From: Vibrio mangrovi
GTDB taxonomy: Bacteria > Pseudomonadota > Gammaproteobacteria > Enterobacterales > Vibrionaceae
DNA length: 64,000 nt
Direction: 5' to 3'
Assembly (NCBI RefSeq): GCF_024346955.1
Contig: NZ_AP024883.1
Location: forward strand, 3,534,001-3,598,000
Part shown: positions 16,308-24,706 of the stretch, piece by piece
Layout of the letters: each line of letters opens with the position of its first letter
Position numbering within the stretch: position 1 is the stretch's first letter
Program-made: the position numbers and the translations under genes
Notes under the pieces: model-generated
What the model saw: the letters and a program-made list of their open reading frames with translations, nothing else
Told to the model about the DNA's origin: nothing
Databases searched by the model: none

Positions 16308-16851
16308 ACATCTCTTGAGCAAGGATTGCTTCGATTTTTCCCAAAACTGACGGTTGAGAGAGTGTCATGTTTTCCAGACTGAGCCATTCCAGATGTGTTA
16401 CCCGATCAATTCTCTGGGCAAGAACCGGACCACGCTTCCCCTGAACCAGATAAAAACCATCGCCCTGTTTTTTCGGAGCAATAAGCACAAGTACACCTGG
16501 GGGAAATGAGGGAATTGAAACCATTCCGAAATGTTCATCAGTAATACATATCCCTGTAGGTAACGTGCAATGTCCGGCGATACATTGCAGTTCAGGTAAT
16601 GCTGCGTCATAAACAGGAAATACAGCCTGCTCAGCCTCTTCTTCCGGTCCCCCTTTCCCGGTGAGTAACCAGGCGTATGAGACTTTCAGATAAGTTGCTA
16701 TTGAAGGCAGGTGTTTCTTCGGTGTTTGAATACGTCCCGTAATAATGTTGCTGATGTGTCCTTTACTGAGACTAAGCTCCTTTGCCATTTTTGAAGCATT
16801 GACTCCCCGCATCAACATCACTTCTCTGAGCCGTTCTCCCACATGTTCCAT
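16288..16851 (-). CDS. second XRE regulator with S24-like C-terminal domain
   Basis: A 187-residue protein. The N-terminal HTH (NASKMAKELSLSKGHISNIITGRIQTPKKHL) is of the Cro/CI type. The C-terminal part (VSIPSFPPGVLVLIAPKKQGDGFYLVQGKRGPVLAQRI) has the beta-rich pattern of S24/LexA peptidase-like domains. The gene ends 20 bases inside the downstream transporter gene, so the two are translationally coupled. It probably regulates that transporter; the ligand is unknown. It is not closely similar in sequence to the first XRE protein. Confidence 0.8.
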   Translation of the reverse strand: MEHVGERLREVMLMRGVNASKMAKELSLSKGHISNIITGRIQTPKKHLPSIATYLKVSYAWLLTGKGGPEEEAEQAVFPVYDAALPELQCIAGHCTLPTGICITDEHFGMVSIPSFPPGVLVLIAPKKQGDGFYLVQGKRGPVLAQRIDRVTHLEWLSLENMTLSQPSVLGKIEAILAQEMYEYEKA

Positions 16852-16991
16852 TTATGATACCAATTCATATTCCGCATATAAAACAGTTTTATATTAACAT
16901 AAATGCATTGTATTTTAAAAACGTCGGATTAGAATTCAATTATCAGTATTATTTTTTAATACCAAACTTATAAATATAAATCAGTACTTCT

Positions 16992-17228
16992 ATGTCAATG
17001 GCTATCAAACACAGTTACTTAAATACACTTGCAGCACAAGTACAATGTATTAATGAACAGTTATCGGGGGTGAAGCGGGAACGGCTTTCTCTGGTGAATA
17101 CTGATCATGGATACCGCATCGAAAAGATGAATCCGAGTGCACACAACTCTACCATTCTGTTTCAGGGGAAGGGACGAGCATGCCATGTCTTTCTGAATGG
17201 CTATCAATCATTCTTTTTTACAGAGTAA
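16992..17228 (+). CDS. small protein of unknown function
   Basis: A 78-residue protein (HSYLNTLAAQVQCINEQLSG, later CHVFLNGYQSFFFTE). No family is recognised and no clear ribosome-binding site precedes the ATG; a second ATG lies two codons in. It stands divergent from the second XRE gene with 140 bases between, mirroring the small gene next to the first XRE, though the two small proteins are not alike. Confidence 0.45.
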   Translation: MSMAIKHSYLNTLAAQVQCINEQLSGVKRERLSLVNTDHGYRIEKMNPSAHNSTILFQGKGRACHVFLNGYQSFFFTE

Positions 17229-17263
17229 CGTTCCGTTTGAAAGAATGAATTGATAGCGAAAGG

Positions 17264-18439
17264 CTAACCCCGGCTATTGAGGCGGACAACAGGAATATCT
17301 TTTCTCACCAGAGAGCGGCTATTGATCGCTTTCATTGTGGTGCCTGCCAGAAAGGTGTCCCGGTGCGTATAATAGCTGTTGAGTGGATGGTTATAGGTTT
17401 GCGGTGCTCTCGGTGGAACACCGACAGACGCTTTTTGTCGCGAATGGGTGATCTGAGACTTAATATTCAGTATGTCTCCGATTTTCAGAGTCATCGGATC
17501 GATATGGTACTGAGGGTTTAAATCCAGCAGTTCTTTCGCCGACAATCCATAGCTCATAGCAATTTCAAGCCAGCTTTCCCGCCGGTTTGTCCCGGGAATA
17601 CGCTGCACAGTATGAAGCACTTCTGCCGGGGCTTCCGTTTGTTCAGCCAGCATCTTCTCTGACGGACGCAACACAACCGGCTCACGTGTTATTTCCAGTA
17701 AAGCCTGAAGATCCAGTCTGACCGCATGTTTATCCAGCCAGGTCTCATTCAGAGCATCAAGCTGCGCCCGGGTGATTGGTTTTTTAAGGTAAAGCAGATG
17801 TTGATTATGAACATCCCGACAGCCAATCTTCCAGAAAACCAGCAATGCATCATGGGCACAGGGACAACCTCTGGCCTGATTGAGTTTTTCATGTCTGGAA
17901 AGTGTGGCATAAAAACTTCCCGACCCGCCCGGCATCAGATGATATTCCTGCACAAGTCTGGCCTGATGAAAATGGTAAATATATCCTTCCGTCGGCAGCC
18001 CCAGATGGTCACCAACCTGAACCGCTGGCTGCACCGGAATAAAAGCCTCCCGGACAAAGCCAGAACCAATCGGTTTCACCTGAATCGGGTGCGGAACGCT
18101 TACCCCTAACGGGCTGAGATCGTTAAACGCCATAATCCGCTTCGGATCATTATAAGCCGTATAGTAGGTATAGCGGGTTCCATACTCCGTCGTATACTGA
18201 TTCTGCGGGCTGGTCGTCAACTCGGTCTCTTGCCCTTTCAACGCAAACCCATAACGGAGCATCGAACGCCGGGATTCATCCGAACAGGCGATTTCCAGAT
18301 GATATTCAAACCTGACATTCGGTATCTGATCCGGACGTTCAGGAAGAGTCGGTGCTGCACTGTGAGAAGATGTTGAGAAAGAAGACTGAAGATGATTCGA
18401 TTCTGCGAGGATATCGGCATTAATTTTTGATTGAATCAT
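17264..18439 (-). CDS. LysM-domain protein of unknown function
   Basis: A 391-residue protein without a recognisable signal peptide. A LysM-like module lies near residues 275-330 (VQRIPGTNRRESWLEIAMSYG, later LNPQYHIDPMTLKIGDILNI), which in known cases binds glycan. The larger N-terminal part (QNQYTTEYGTRYTYYTAYND and a Cys-containing GCPCAHDALLVFWKIGCRD) is not recognised. The C-terminus is basic. LysM proteins of this shape occur beside contractile injection and type VI effectors, but nothing here proves that. The gene appears to be transcribed alone. Confidence 0.6.
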   Translation of the reverse strand: MIQSKINADILAESNHLQSSFSTSSHSAAPTLPERPDQIPNVRFEYHLEIACSDESRRSMLRYGFALKGQETELTTSPQNQYTTEYGTRYTYYTAYNDPKRIMAFNDLSPLGVSVPHPIQVKPIGSGFVREAFIPVQPAVQVGDHLGLPTEGYIYHFHQARLVQEYHLMPGGSGSFYATLSRHEKLNQARGCPCAHDALLVFWKIGCRDVHNQHLLYLKKPITRAQLDALNETWLDKHAVRLDLQALLEITREPVVLRPSEKMLAEQTEAPAEVLHTVQRIPGTNRRESWLEIAMSYGLSAKELLDLNPQYHIDPMTLKIGDILNIKSQITHSRQKASVGVPPRAPQTYNHPLNSYYTHRDTFLAGTTMKAINSRSLVRKDIPVVRLNSRG

Positions 18440-18691
18440 ACGGGTTCACTGACGTTTCTTATTGATGAGTACTGTGTCTATTTTTAACCAACGCGAATGA
18501 AACGCTACAAGATGCTTATTCTACACAAAAATAAACCTATGTGTATGCAATGCTCAGTTGCAATTGCAAAACCTTGAACCAATGTAGCGATTCCGCGCTA
18601 TTTCTATCAAACGTATCAATAATAACGTCAAATTGATTGATAAAGTCAAGCCAAAGCAAAATAACAACCGCTATGTAAAGAGATGACTGGT

Positions 18692-19165
18692 TCAGGACAT
18701 CTCATGTCCTGAACCGGAAAACAGCATCATTTGAACAGGTGAAGGAAGCTGACACATCATCGCATGCGCAATCGTCTCAAAATCTTCCTGCGATATTTCA
18801 AACAGACCATAGCGAAATTTTGCGCCCCAGGATCGGCTCCCATCATGAAAATGCAAGACCGGTAAGAGCGGATAGATATCCGCCTGACAAGCCTCAAACC
18901 ACTTCACATCGCGGCGATACGGGAGAAATCCGTTGCCCATATCAACCTGATATGGCTGTCCTTCCAGAACTTGCCCTACCGCCGTAAACGCCTGACACTT
19001 TTCCGGATAGCCAAAACGCTGCTTCGGTGAATAGTACACAACACCATCTCCGGGAGAGAGTCTTCTAAGCGGCGAGCCCTTACCGTGACAAACTTGCATG
19101 ATTCCCCATTCACGCCCATTCCTGACATGATCGGCCGATGCAACCGCTATCCAGTAACGGCTCAT
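18692..19165 (-). CDS. EVE-domain protein (UPF0310 family)
   Basis: A 157-residue protein opening with YWIAVASADHV, HGKGSPLRRLSPGDGVVYYSPK and a later FRYGLFEIS, the diagnostic run of UPF0310/EVE-domain proteins. EVE is a PUA-like fold that reads modified bases in nucleic acids; the biological target of this subfamily is not established. It overlaps the upstream VOC gene by 4 bases (ATGA), so they are co-translated. Confidence 0.9.
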   Translation of the reverse strand: MSRYWIAVASADHVRNGREWGIMQVCHGKGSPLRRLSPGDGVVYYSPKQRFGYPEKCQAFTAVGQVLEGQPYQVDMGNGFLPYRRDVKWFEACQADIYPLLPVLHFHDGSRSWGAKFRYGLFEISQEDFETIAHAMMCQLPSPVQMMLFSGSGHEMS

Positions 19166-19548
19166 TTGCCAACCGCATACCGGATTCGGTAACCATCCGG
19201 GTCGGAGACAGTAAATGCCGTCGCAAAATCCATCACTGCCGGTTCCTGAATCAGTGAAATATCATGAATCAGACAGTGCTGATACGTTTGCTGGAATGTA
19301 TGCTGATCTGCAACAAACAGACACAACTCTCCCTGAGAGCCAGATGATAAGGCTGATGTTGGAGTTATTGGCGGAATCACAGCACTCTGCTTCCAGAGAC
19401 CGAAAGATAAAGAGTCATGCACCAGATACAGCACAAACTCATTGGAAGCCTGAATCGGCTCACATCCGAATAGTGTATTGTAGAATGACTGACTTTTTTC
19501 AATATCGGCTACATAAAAAACCACTGTACTTCTTAAAACTGACATCAT
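19162..19548 (-). CDS. VOC/glyoxalase-family protein
   Basis: A 128-residue single-domain protein with the beta-alpha-beta-beta-beta pattern of the vicinal oxygen chelate fold: RSTVVFYVADIEKSQSFYNTLFG near the N-terminus and AFTVSDPDGYRIRYA at the end. It may bind a metal and a small molecule (antibiotic resistance, lyase or dioxygenase-like roles are known in the family); the substrate is not evident. It follows the YafY regulator by 60 bases and overlaps the EVE gene. Confidence 0.87.
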   Translation of the reverse strand: MMSVLRSTVVFYVADIEKSQSFYNTLFGCEPIQASNEFVLYLVHDSLSFGLWKQSAVIPPITPTSALSSGSQGELCLFVADQHTFQQTYQHCLIHDISLIQEPAVMDFATAFTVSDPDGYRIRYAVGK

Positions 19549-19608
19549 ATCGCTCCTGCGCTCTTCATAAGTTACGCATAGCTTACTCAGACACAGTGAC
19601 AGTTTTTG

Positions 19609-20310
19609 TCAGTAGCGGGTTTGCTTGTCAGCCACACCCTGAGTTGCCTGCCATGTTTTCAGTAAATCTCTCTGGCGGCGGGGATAACGCTGCTCCGTAT
19701 CATGGAAAGTTCGGATCCGATCAACGCGAAAATGGCGGAATGCCTGACGGTTTTCACACCAGGCAACCAGCATATAGCAGGCTTCAAAAAAGCCCAGCAG
19801 CACCGGCCAGACACGGCGTGTCGTCAAGTTCTCCTGCTGATCGACATATTCGATTTCAATGATAGATTCCTGACGGATTGCCTGACGGATTTGAGCTAAC
19901 TCCACCAGCAGCGGAGGCTTTTCTACACCCGGACCAACCCGAATCATTTCCCGCTCCAGCCGCCATTTCAGAGTATCGGGCAATATCGCAGATATCTTGG
20001 CAATTGCATGTTGGGCTGCCTGAGTCATGGCTAAATCATCCTGCCTTGTCACCCATTCCGCCCCCAGCAGCAAAGCTTCCAGTTCTTCGTAACTGAACAT
20101 CAGCGGCGGCAGCATAAAATTCGGCTTGAGAAGATAACCCAACCCAGCTTCCCCTTCGATTTCAGCTCCCTGAGACTGTAATGTCGCAATATCCCGATAG
20201 ATAGTCCGGACACTGACTCCCAGTTCACCCGCCAGTGTAGCCGCAGCAACCGGATATTTATGGCAACGGAGCAGTTGGAGTAAATCAAACAATCGTTGGG
20301 TTCGGGACAT
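19609..20310 (-). CDS. YafY-family HTH/WYL transcriptional regulator
   Basis: A 233-residue protein with an N-terminal winged helix (RTQRLFDLLQLLR, GELGVSVRTIYRDIATLQSQG) and a C-terminal WYL domain (ESIIEIEYVDQQ, WPVLLGFFEACYMLVAWCENRQAFRHFRVDRI). WYL domains sense ligands, often nucleic acid or nucleotides. It likely controls the downstream VOC and EVE genes, which run in the same direction. Confidence 0.9.
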   Translation of the reverse strand: MSRTQRLFDLLQLLRCHKYPVAAATLAGELGVSVRTIYRDIATLQSQGAEIEGEAGLGYLLKPNFMLPPLMFSYEELEALLLGAEWVTRQDDLAMTQAAQHAIAKISAILPDTLKWRLEREMIRVGPGVEKPPLLVELAQIRQAIRQESIIEIEYVDQQENLTTRRVWPVLLGFFEACYMLVAWCENRQAFRHFRVDRIRTFHDTEQRYPRRQRDLLKTWQATQGVADKQTRY

Positions 20311-20417
20311 AAAAAGCGTCTTTCGTGGTTGTCGGATAGCAATATGCTAACCGACAACCTATCAAACATAAAAAGATTTAGTGATGAAGGAACTTCAGAA
20401 GGTCGGGCTACATTTTT

Positions 20418-21473
20418 CTATTGTGGCGACACATGATTCTCCTCCAATACGATTTCCCATAACTCTTCATCAAGCGGTACAACCTGAATGTTCACACCAG
20501 TCATCTGCCGGATCACATCAATATTGGTCAAAGTGTGCTGACTGGGCCGGGTTGTCGTGAACCTTCCGCTACCGGCAACGATCATCGGTAGCAATAATTG
20601 ATCTGCGAGATGCTCTTCGATCGCAGCTCCGGAACGCAAATAACTTTGCAGCTTTCCGGCACTTCGTCTGGCAACCCGCTCAGCCGAGGTACCATACTGA
20701 CCGACCGCTTCAAACATACTCAAATACGTCCCACAATCGATACTCAGATGCAAACTATTACCCGAACAACTGGACGTGACCCAGTGTATATCTGCCGCTG
20801 TTTCATCCCATCCCAACTTCTTTCGGGTGGCCTCAATCTCTCGTTCAGCAATATGAGACGGCAAATCACTCATTATGACCCTGATCCTCCGGTGCCCCGG
20901 CAATTGTGCGAAGTCGGCACCGGGCTGTTCAAGCTGAAATGGCTCAAGATGGCTTGTGGGAAAAAGAGACAGGCGCCATCTGCCACCTCCGGCCGGATTA
21001 AAACCAAGTGATGCCACCTGTACTTCACAATGTATTCCCATTTGCTTTAATACTGCGAGAAAAGCATCCTGAAAAAAAGTAAGCGACGGAGATAAACCAT
21101 TATGTGTTCCCCCTTCAAACTCAACCGTAGCACTCTGTCCGGTCATTACCAATGGCAGTAAAATGGTCTGGCAGACCAATACCGTACTACCGGCACTGCC
21201 AACCGCAAACTGATACTCTCCGGGACAAATGGCTCCGGGAGCAAAACGAACAGATGTTGAACCCAGGCTGTCTCCTTCACATCTTGCCTGACTGATATCC
21301 TTCGCAGCCTGTACACAGGTCAGATGCTGGCGCAGTAAACCCGGCTTCTTCCGCCCGGCCCTGATATTACGAATTTCTACCGGTTGCCGGTACAACATCG
21401 ATAATGTCAGTGCTGAACGCAACACCTGACCACCACCTTCTCCCTGAGAACCATCAATTTCAATCCACTTCAT
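20418..21473 (-). CDS. rtcA: RNA 3'-terminal phosphate cyclase RtcA
   Basis: A 351-residue enzyme that uses ATP to convert an RNA 3'-phosphate to a 2',3'-cyclic phosphate. It begins with DGSQGEGGGQVLRSALTLS, the family signature, and ends with the EEHLADQLLLPMI segment that carries the nucleophilic His adenylylated in E. coli RtcA. The start lies 3 bases after the rtcB stop, so the two form one operon. It would regenerate substrates for the RtcB ligase and can also adenylylate 5' ends. Confidence 0.96.
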   Translation of the reverse strand: MKWIEIDGSQGEGGGQVLRSALTLSMLYRQPVEIRNIRAGRKKPGLLRQHLTCVQAAKDISQARCEGDSLGSTSVRFAPGAICPGEYQFAVGSAGSTVLVCQTILLPLVMTGQSATVEFEGGTHNGLSPSLTFFQDAFLAVLKQMGIHCEVQVASLGFNPAGGGRWRLSLFPTSHLEPFQLEQPGADFAQLPGHRRIRVIMSDLPSHIAEREIEATRKKLGWDETAADIHWVTSSCSGNSLHLSIDCGTYLSMFEAVGQYGTSAERVARRSAGKLQSYLRSGAAIEEHLADQLLLPMIVAGSGRFTTTRPSQHTLTNIDVIRQMTGVNIQVVPLDEELWEIVLEENHVSPQ

Positions 21474-21476
21474 TCT

Positions 21477-22724
21477 CTAACCTTTCACACAAACAACCTG
21501 TTTCAGGGTATGAACGACTTCCACCAAATCATTCTGAGCTGCCATTACACTGTCGATATCTTTGTAAGCATGCGGGATTTCATCAATAACTGCGGCATCT
21601 TTCCGGCATTCCACACCTTCAGTTGCAGCAATCTGATCCTGTACGCTATACACTTTTTTAGCTTTGGTCCGGGACATGACACGACCAGCGCCATGGCTGC
21701 AACTATTAAAACTTTCCGCATTTCCCAGCCCACGAACAATAAATGAACGGGCTCCCATACTACCGGGAATAATTCCCAATTCTCCTTTCTCCGCCCGAAC
21801 AGCACCTTTCCGGGTTACATAACAATCTTTGCCAAAGTGATGTTCCCGTGAGATATAGTTATGGTGACAGTTCACGGCTAAATCCGCCGTTTCAAAAGGA
21901 ACCGGGATCGACTTCCGCAATGCCTGAATCGCGTTAAACATCATGATTTCACGGTTTTTGGCTGCAAAGTCCTGAGCCCATTCCACCGCTTCAACATAAT
22001 CGTCAAAATATTCACTTCCTTCTTCCAGATAAGCTAAATCCATATCCGGTAAATTGATCTGATGACGTTGCATTTCTCTACGGGCCAGCTCAATGAAATA
22101 AGTCCCGATTCTGTTCCCGACTCCCCGACTTCCGGAATGCAACATAATCCATACCGCATCATTCTCATCCAGACACAGTTCCAGAAAATGGTTCCCGGTT
22201 CCCATTGTTCCCAAATGCTTCACATGGTTACTGTTGCGAATCGCCGGATGTTTTTCACAGATTCGCTCAAAACGCACTTCCAGTTTTTTCCATTCTCCGG
22301 CAACGACATCCGGGATATTGTGCCAGGAACCTCTGTCATTTTTCTTTCCCCGCCGTCCGGGAGTCCGGCCATGAGGAATGGCCGCTTCAAATGCATGCCG
22401 GACACCAGCCAGATTATCCGGTAACTGACTGGCTTTCAGCGTGGTCTTCGTTGCCACCATGCCACATCCGATATCCACACCAACCGCAGCCGGAATCACG
22501 GCTTTCACCGAAGGGATAACACTGCCAATCGTCGCACCTTTCCCCATGTGAACATCCGGCATCACAGCGATATGTGAGTGGACGAATTCAGTTCCGGCAA
22601 TATTCATCTCGGCAACATTATTGAGCTGTTGTAATGCCTGATCTTCAAAAGGAACACCTTTCGTCCAGGCCTTAATCGTCGTCTTATTTTCTTGTTTAAT
22701 AATGTTGAAATTCTTCTCACACAT
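21477..22724 (-). CDS. rtcB: RNA-splicing ligase RtcB
   Basis: A 415-residue GTP- and Mn-dependent ligase joining RNA 2',3'-cyclic phosphate or 3'-phosphate ends to 5'-OH ends. Signature pieces are VMPDVHMGKGATIG, GVDIGCGM (metal Cys), GTMGTGNHFLE, LHSGSRGVGN and SCSHGAGR, where the His is the guanylylated residue. Length fits the E. coli protein. It is the first gene of the rtcBA operon, with a leader of about 130 bases if the sigma-54-type promoter at 22866-22881 is used. Confidence 0.97.
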   Translation of the reverse strand: MCEKNFNIIKQENKTTIKAWTKGVPFEDQALQQLNNVAEMNIAGTEFVHSHIAVMPDVHMGKGATIGSVIPSVKAVIPAAVGVDIGCGMVATKTTLKASQLPDNLAGVRHAFEAAIPHGRTPGRRGKKNDRGSWHNIPDVVAGEWKKLEVRFERICEKHPAIRNSNHVKHLGTMGTGNHFLELCLDENDAVWIMLHSGSRGVGNRIGTYFIELARREMQRHQINLPDMDLAYLEEGSEYFDDYVEAVEWAQDFAAKNREIMMFNAIQALRKSIPVPFETADLAVNCHHNYISREHHFGKDCYVTRKGAVRAEKGELGIIPGSMGARSFIVRGLGNAESFNSCSHGAGRVMSRTKAKKVYSVQDQIAATEGVECRKDAAVIDEIPHAYKDIDSVMAAQNDLVEVVHTLKQVVCVKG

Positions 22725-22776
22725 TGCCTTATTTCCTTAATACTGATATTCGACCAGCCGACCGAAAAAGAGAAAC

Positions 22777-22808
22777 ATCCGGTGACCGGGAATACTGCAT
22801 AACCGGAT
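22777..22808 (-). other. hairpin in the rtcB leader
   Basis: ATCCGGT at 22777-22783 pairs with ACCGGAT at 22802-22808. It lies inside the predicted 5' untranslated leader of rtcB, roughly 50-85 bases before the start codon. Its role is unknown. Confidence 0.4.
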
Positions 22809-22865
22809 AGGATACACTACAGCGTTATCCTCAGAGATGCTCCAATCACCACACATCATGACTAT

Positions 22866-22881
22866 TACAATTGATATGCCA
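22866..22881 (-). promoter_or_regulatory. sigma-54-type promoter candidate for rtcBA
   Basis: TGGCATATCAATTGTA on the minus strand has the -24 GG and a -12 G with the correct 10-base spacing; the -12 dinucleotide reads GT instead of the usual GC. It lies between rtcB and divergent rtcR, where an RtcR-activated promoter is expected. The AT-rich stretch beyond it (22885-23030) could hold the activator and IHF sites. Confidence 0.6.
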
Positions 22882-23031
22882 ACTTTAAAAACAGAAACAA
22901 AAATAAACACAATGCATTGTTATTTAACAATTTTAATAAATTCAGCCTATTTTGATTTTTTTGTTATTAGTTTACGAACATATAATTTATTGATATATAG
23001 ATATCAATATATCTATTTGGATAGATTAATT

Positions 23032-24642
23032 ATGAAGAAAACAATCGCTGTCAGTTTGCTGGGAACCAAACTGGATTTTGTCGGGAAAGGAACGCATCGC
23101 TGGTCAAAATGGCGACCGAATATTTCGCTGGTCTGCCAACCCGATTTGGTCATTGATGAGCTATACCTGCTTCATGATAATCACAGCACCCGCAGAGCAA
23201 ATAATCTCGCCGTCGATATTGAGACGATTTCGCCGGAAACTTCAGTACATCTGGTACAAGTCAACTTTGCCAATCCCTGGGATTTTGAAGAGGTCTACGC
23301 CAAACTGTATGACTTCTGTCAGAACCAGCATTTCGATATCGACCATAACGATTACTTGTTCCACATCACAACAGGAACGCATGTTGCCCAAATATGTAGC
23401 TATCTTCTGACCGAAAGCCGTCACTTTCCCGGCCGGCTGATTCAAACAGCACCGGACAGCACTCAAGAAGATAAGTCTGCCGGACGAATTCAAATCATTG
23501 ATTTGGATCTGTCAAAGTATGATCAGCTTGCAACCCGTTTCGACAATGAGCACCTACAGGGGAAAGCGTTCCTCAAAGGAGGAATAGCCACAAAAAATGA
23601 AGCGTTTAACCGATTAATCTCCCAGATAGAGAAGGTGGCCATTCGCTCTAAAGAGCCTATTCTTCTGACCGGCCCGACCGGCGCAGGTAAAAGTCAGTTG
23701 GCAACCCGGATTTATCAGTTGAAAAAGAAGCGGGCGATGCTTTCCGGACAGTTAATCGTCGTTAACTGTGCCACGCTGAAAGGAGAAAACGCGATGGCCG
23801 CACTGTTCGGGCATACCAAAGGAGCTTTTACCGGAGCCGCCACGGCCCGTAACGGTTTTCTCCGTGCAGCGAATCAAGGTTTACTGTTTCTGGATGAAAT
23901 CGGAGAACTGGGACTGGAAGAACAGGCCATGTTATTACGGGCAATTGAAAATAAGTCATTCCACCCGGTCGGCAGCGATCTGGAAGTTGAGAGTAATTTC
24001 CAGCTTATCGCCGGAACCAACCGTAACCTGAAAGAAGCCGTTGCACAGGGGCGATTCAGAGAAGATTTACTCGCCCGAATCAACCTCTGGACATATAACC
24101 TGCCAGCGCTGAAAGATCGTAAAGAAGACATTGAAGCCAATGTTGATTTTGAGCTGATTCAGTTCAGTCAAAAACAGGGAAATCATATCCGGTTCAATAA
24201 AGAAGCCAGGAATACTTACCTGTCTTTTGCCCATTCACCTCAGGCAACATGGCAGGGAAACTTTCGCGATCTGGGGTCATCCATTATCCGCCTCTGTACT
24301 CTGGCAGACTCGTCAAGAATATCTGCACAGGATGTAGAAGTAGAAATCATGCGCTTACTGTCAGACTGGCAACCTGATGAAAAAAGACAAAATCTGCGGC
24401 TACTAGAACGATTTTTCTCTGAAACACAGCTCAGTCAGATCGATCAGTTCGATCAACACCAGTTAAATCATGTACTGCAAGAGTGCCTCTGTCATCAAAG
24501 TATGGCATCGGCAGGCAGAACACTATTTAACGTCAGCCGAACGAAAAAAGCAGTCGCAAACGATTCAACCCGCCTGCAAAAATATCTGGCTAAGTTCGGG
24601 CTAAAATGGCAGGACATCCACATCAGTCATGATCCAGAGTAA
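23032..24642 (+). CDS. rtcR: RtcR, sigma-54-dependent activator of RNA repair
   Basis: A 536-residue bacterial enhancer-binding protein. The N-terminal CARF-type sensor (KKTIAVSLLGTKLDFVGKG, later LFHITTGTHVAQICSYLL) is known to respond to RNA ends with cyclic phosphates. The central AAA+ domain has Walker A (GPTGAGKS near 214) and the sigma-54 contact loop GAFTGA near 264, plus LLFLDEIGEL. A C-terminal helix-turn-helix is expected but degenerate to the eye. The frame opens upstream at 22837, but the ATG at 23032 begins the conserved sensor. It is divergent from rtcB. Confidence 0.95.
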   Translation: MKKTIAVSLLGTKLDFVGKGTHRWSKWRPNISLVCQPDLVIDELYLLHDNHSTRRANNLAVDIETISPETSVHLVQVNFANPWDFEEVYAKLYDFCQNQHFDIDHNDYLFHITTGTHVAQICSYLLTESRHFPGRLIQTAPDSTQEDKSAGRIQIIDLDLSKYDQLATRFDNEHLQGKAFLKGGIATKNEAFNRLISQIEKVAIRSKEPILLTGPTGAGKSQLATRIYQLKKKRAMLSGQLIVVNCATLKGENAMAALFGHTKGAFTGAATARNGFLRAANQGLLFLDEIGELGLEEQAMLLRAIENKSFHPVGSDLEVESNFQLIAGTNRNLKEAVAQGRFREDLLARINLWTYNLPALKDRKEDIEANVDFELIQFSQKQGNHIRFNKEARNTYLSFAHSPQATWQGNFRDLGSSIIRLCTLADSSRISAQDVEVEIMRLLSDWQPDEKRQNLRLLERFFSETQLSQIDQFDQHQLNHVLQECLCHQSMASAGRTLFNVSRTKKAVANDSTRLQKYLAKFGLKWQDIHISHDPE

Positions 24643-24660
24643 CCACTGAATGAGATAAAC

Positions 24661-24680
24661 GGGCCGGAGATCTCCGGCCC
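24661..24680. terminator. palindromic hairpin between convergent rtcR and HD-Pnk genes
   Basis: GGGCCGGAGA and TCTCCGGCCC form a perfect 20-base palindrome located between the two stop codons. Flanking T runs are weak on both strands, so termination efficiency is uncertain, but position and stability suit a bidirectional terminator. Confidence 0.65.
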
Positions 24681-24706
24681 TGAAAGTTAAAATACCAGCT
24701 TAGGGG

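Noticed and set aside
22837..23031. 65-codon N-terminal extension of RtcR
   Set aside because: AT-rich, lacks similarity to the sensor domain and covers the divergent promoter.
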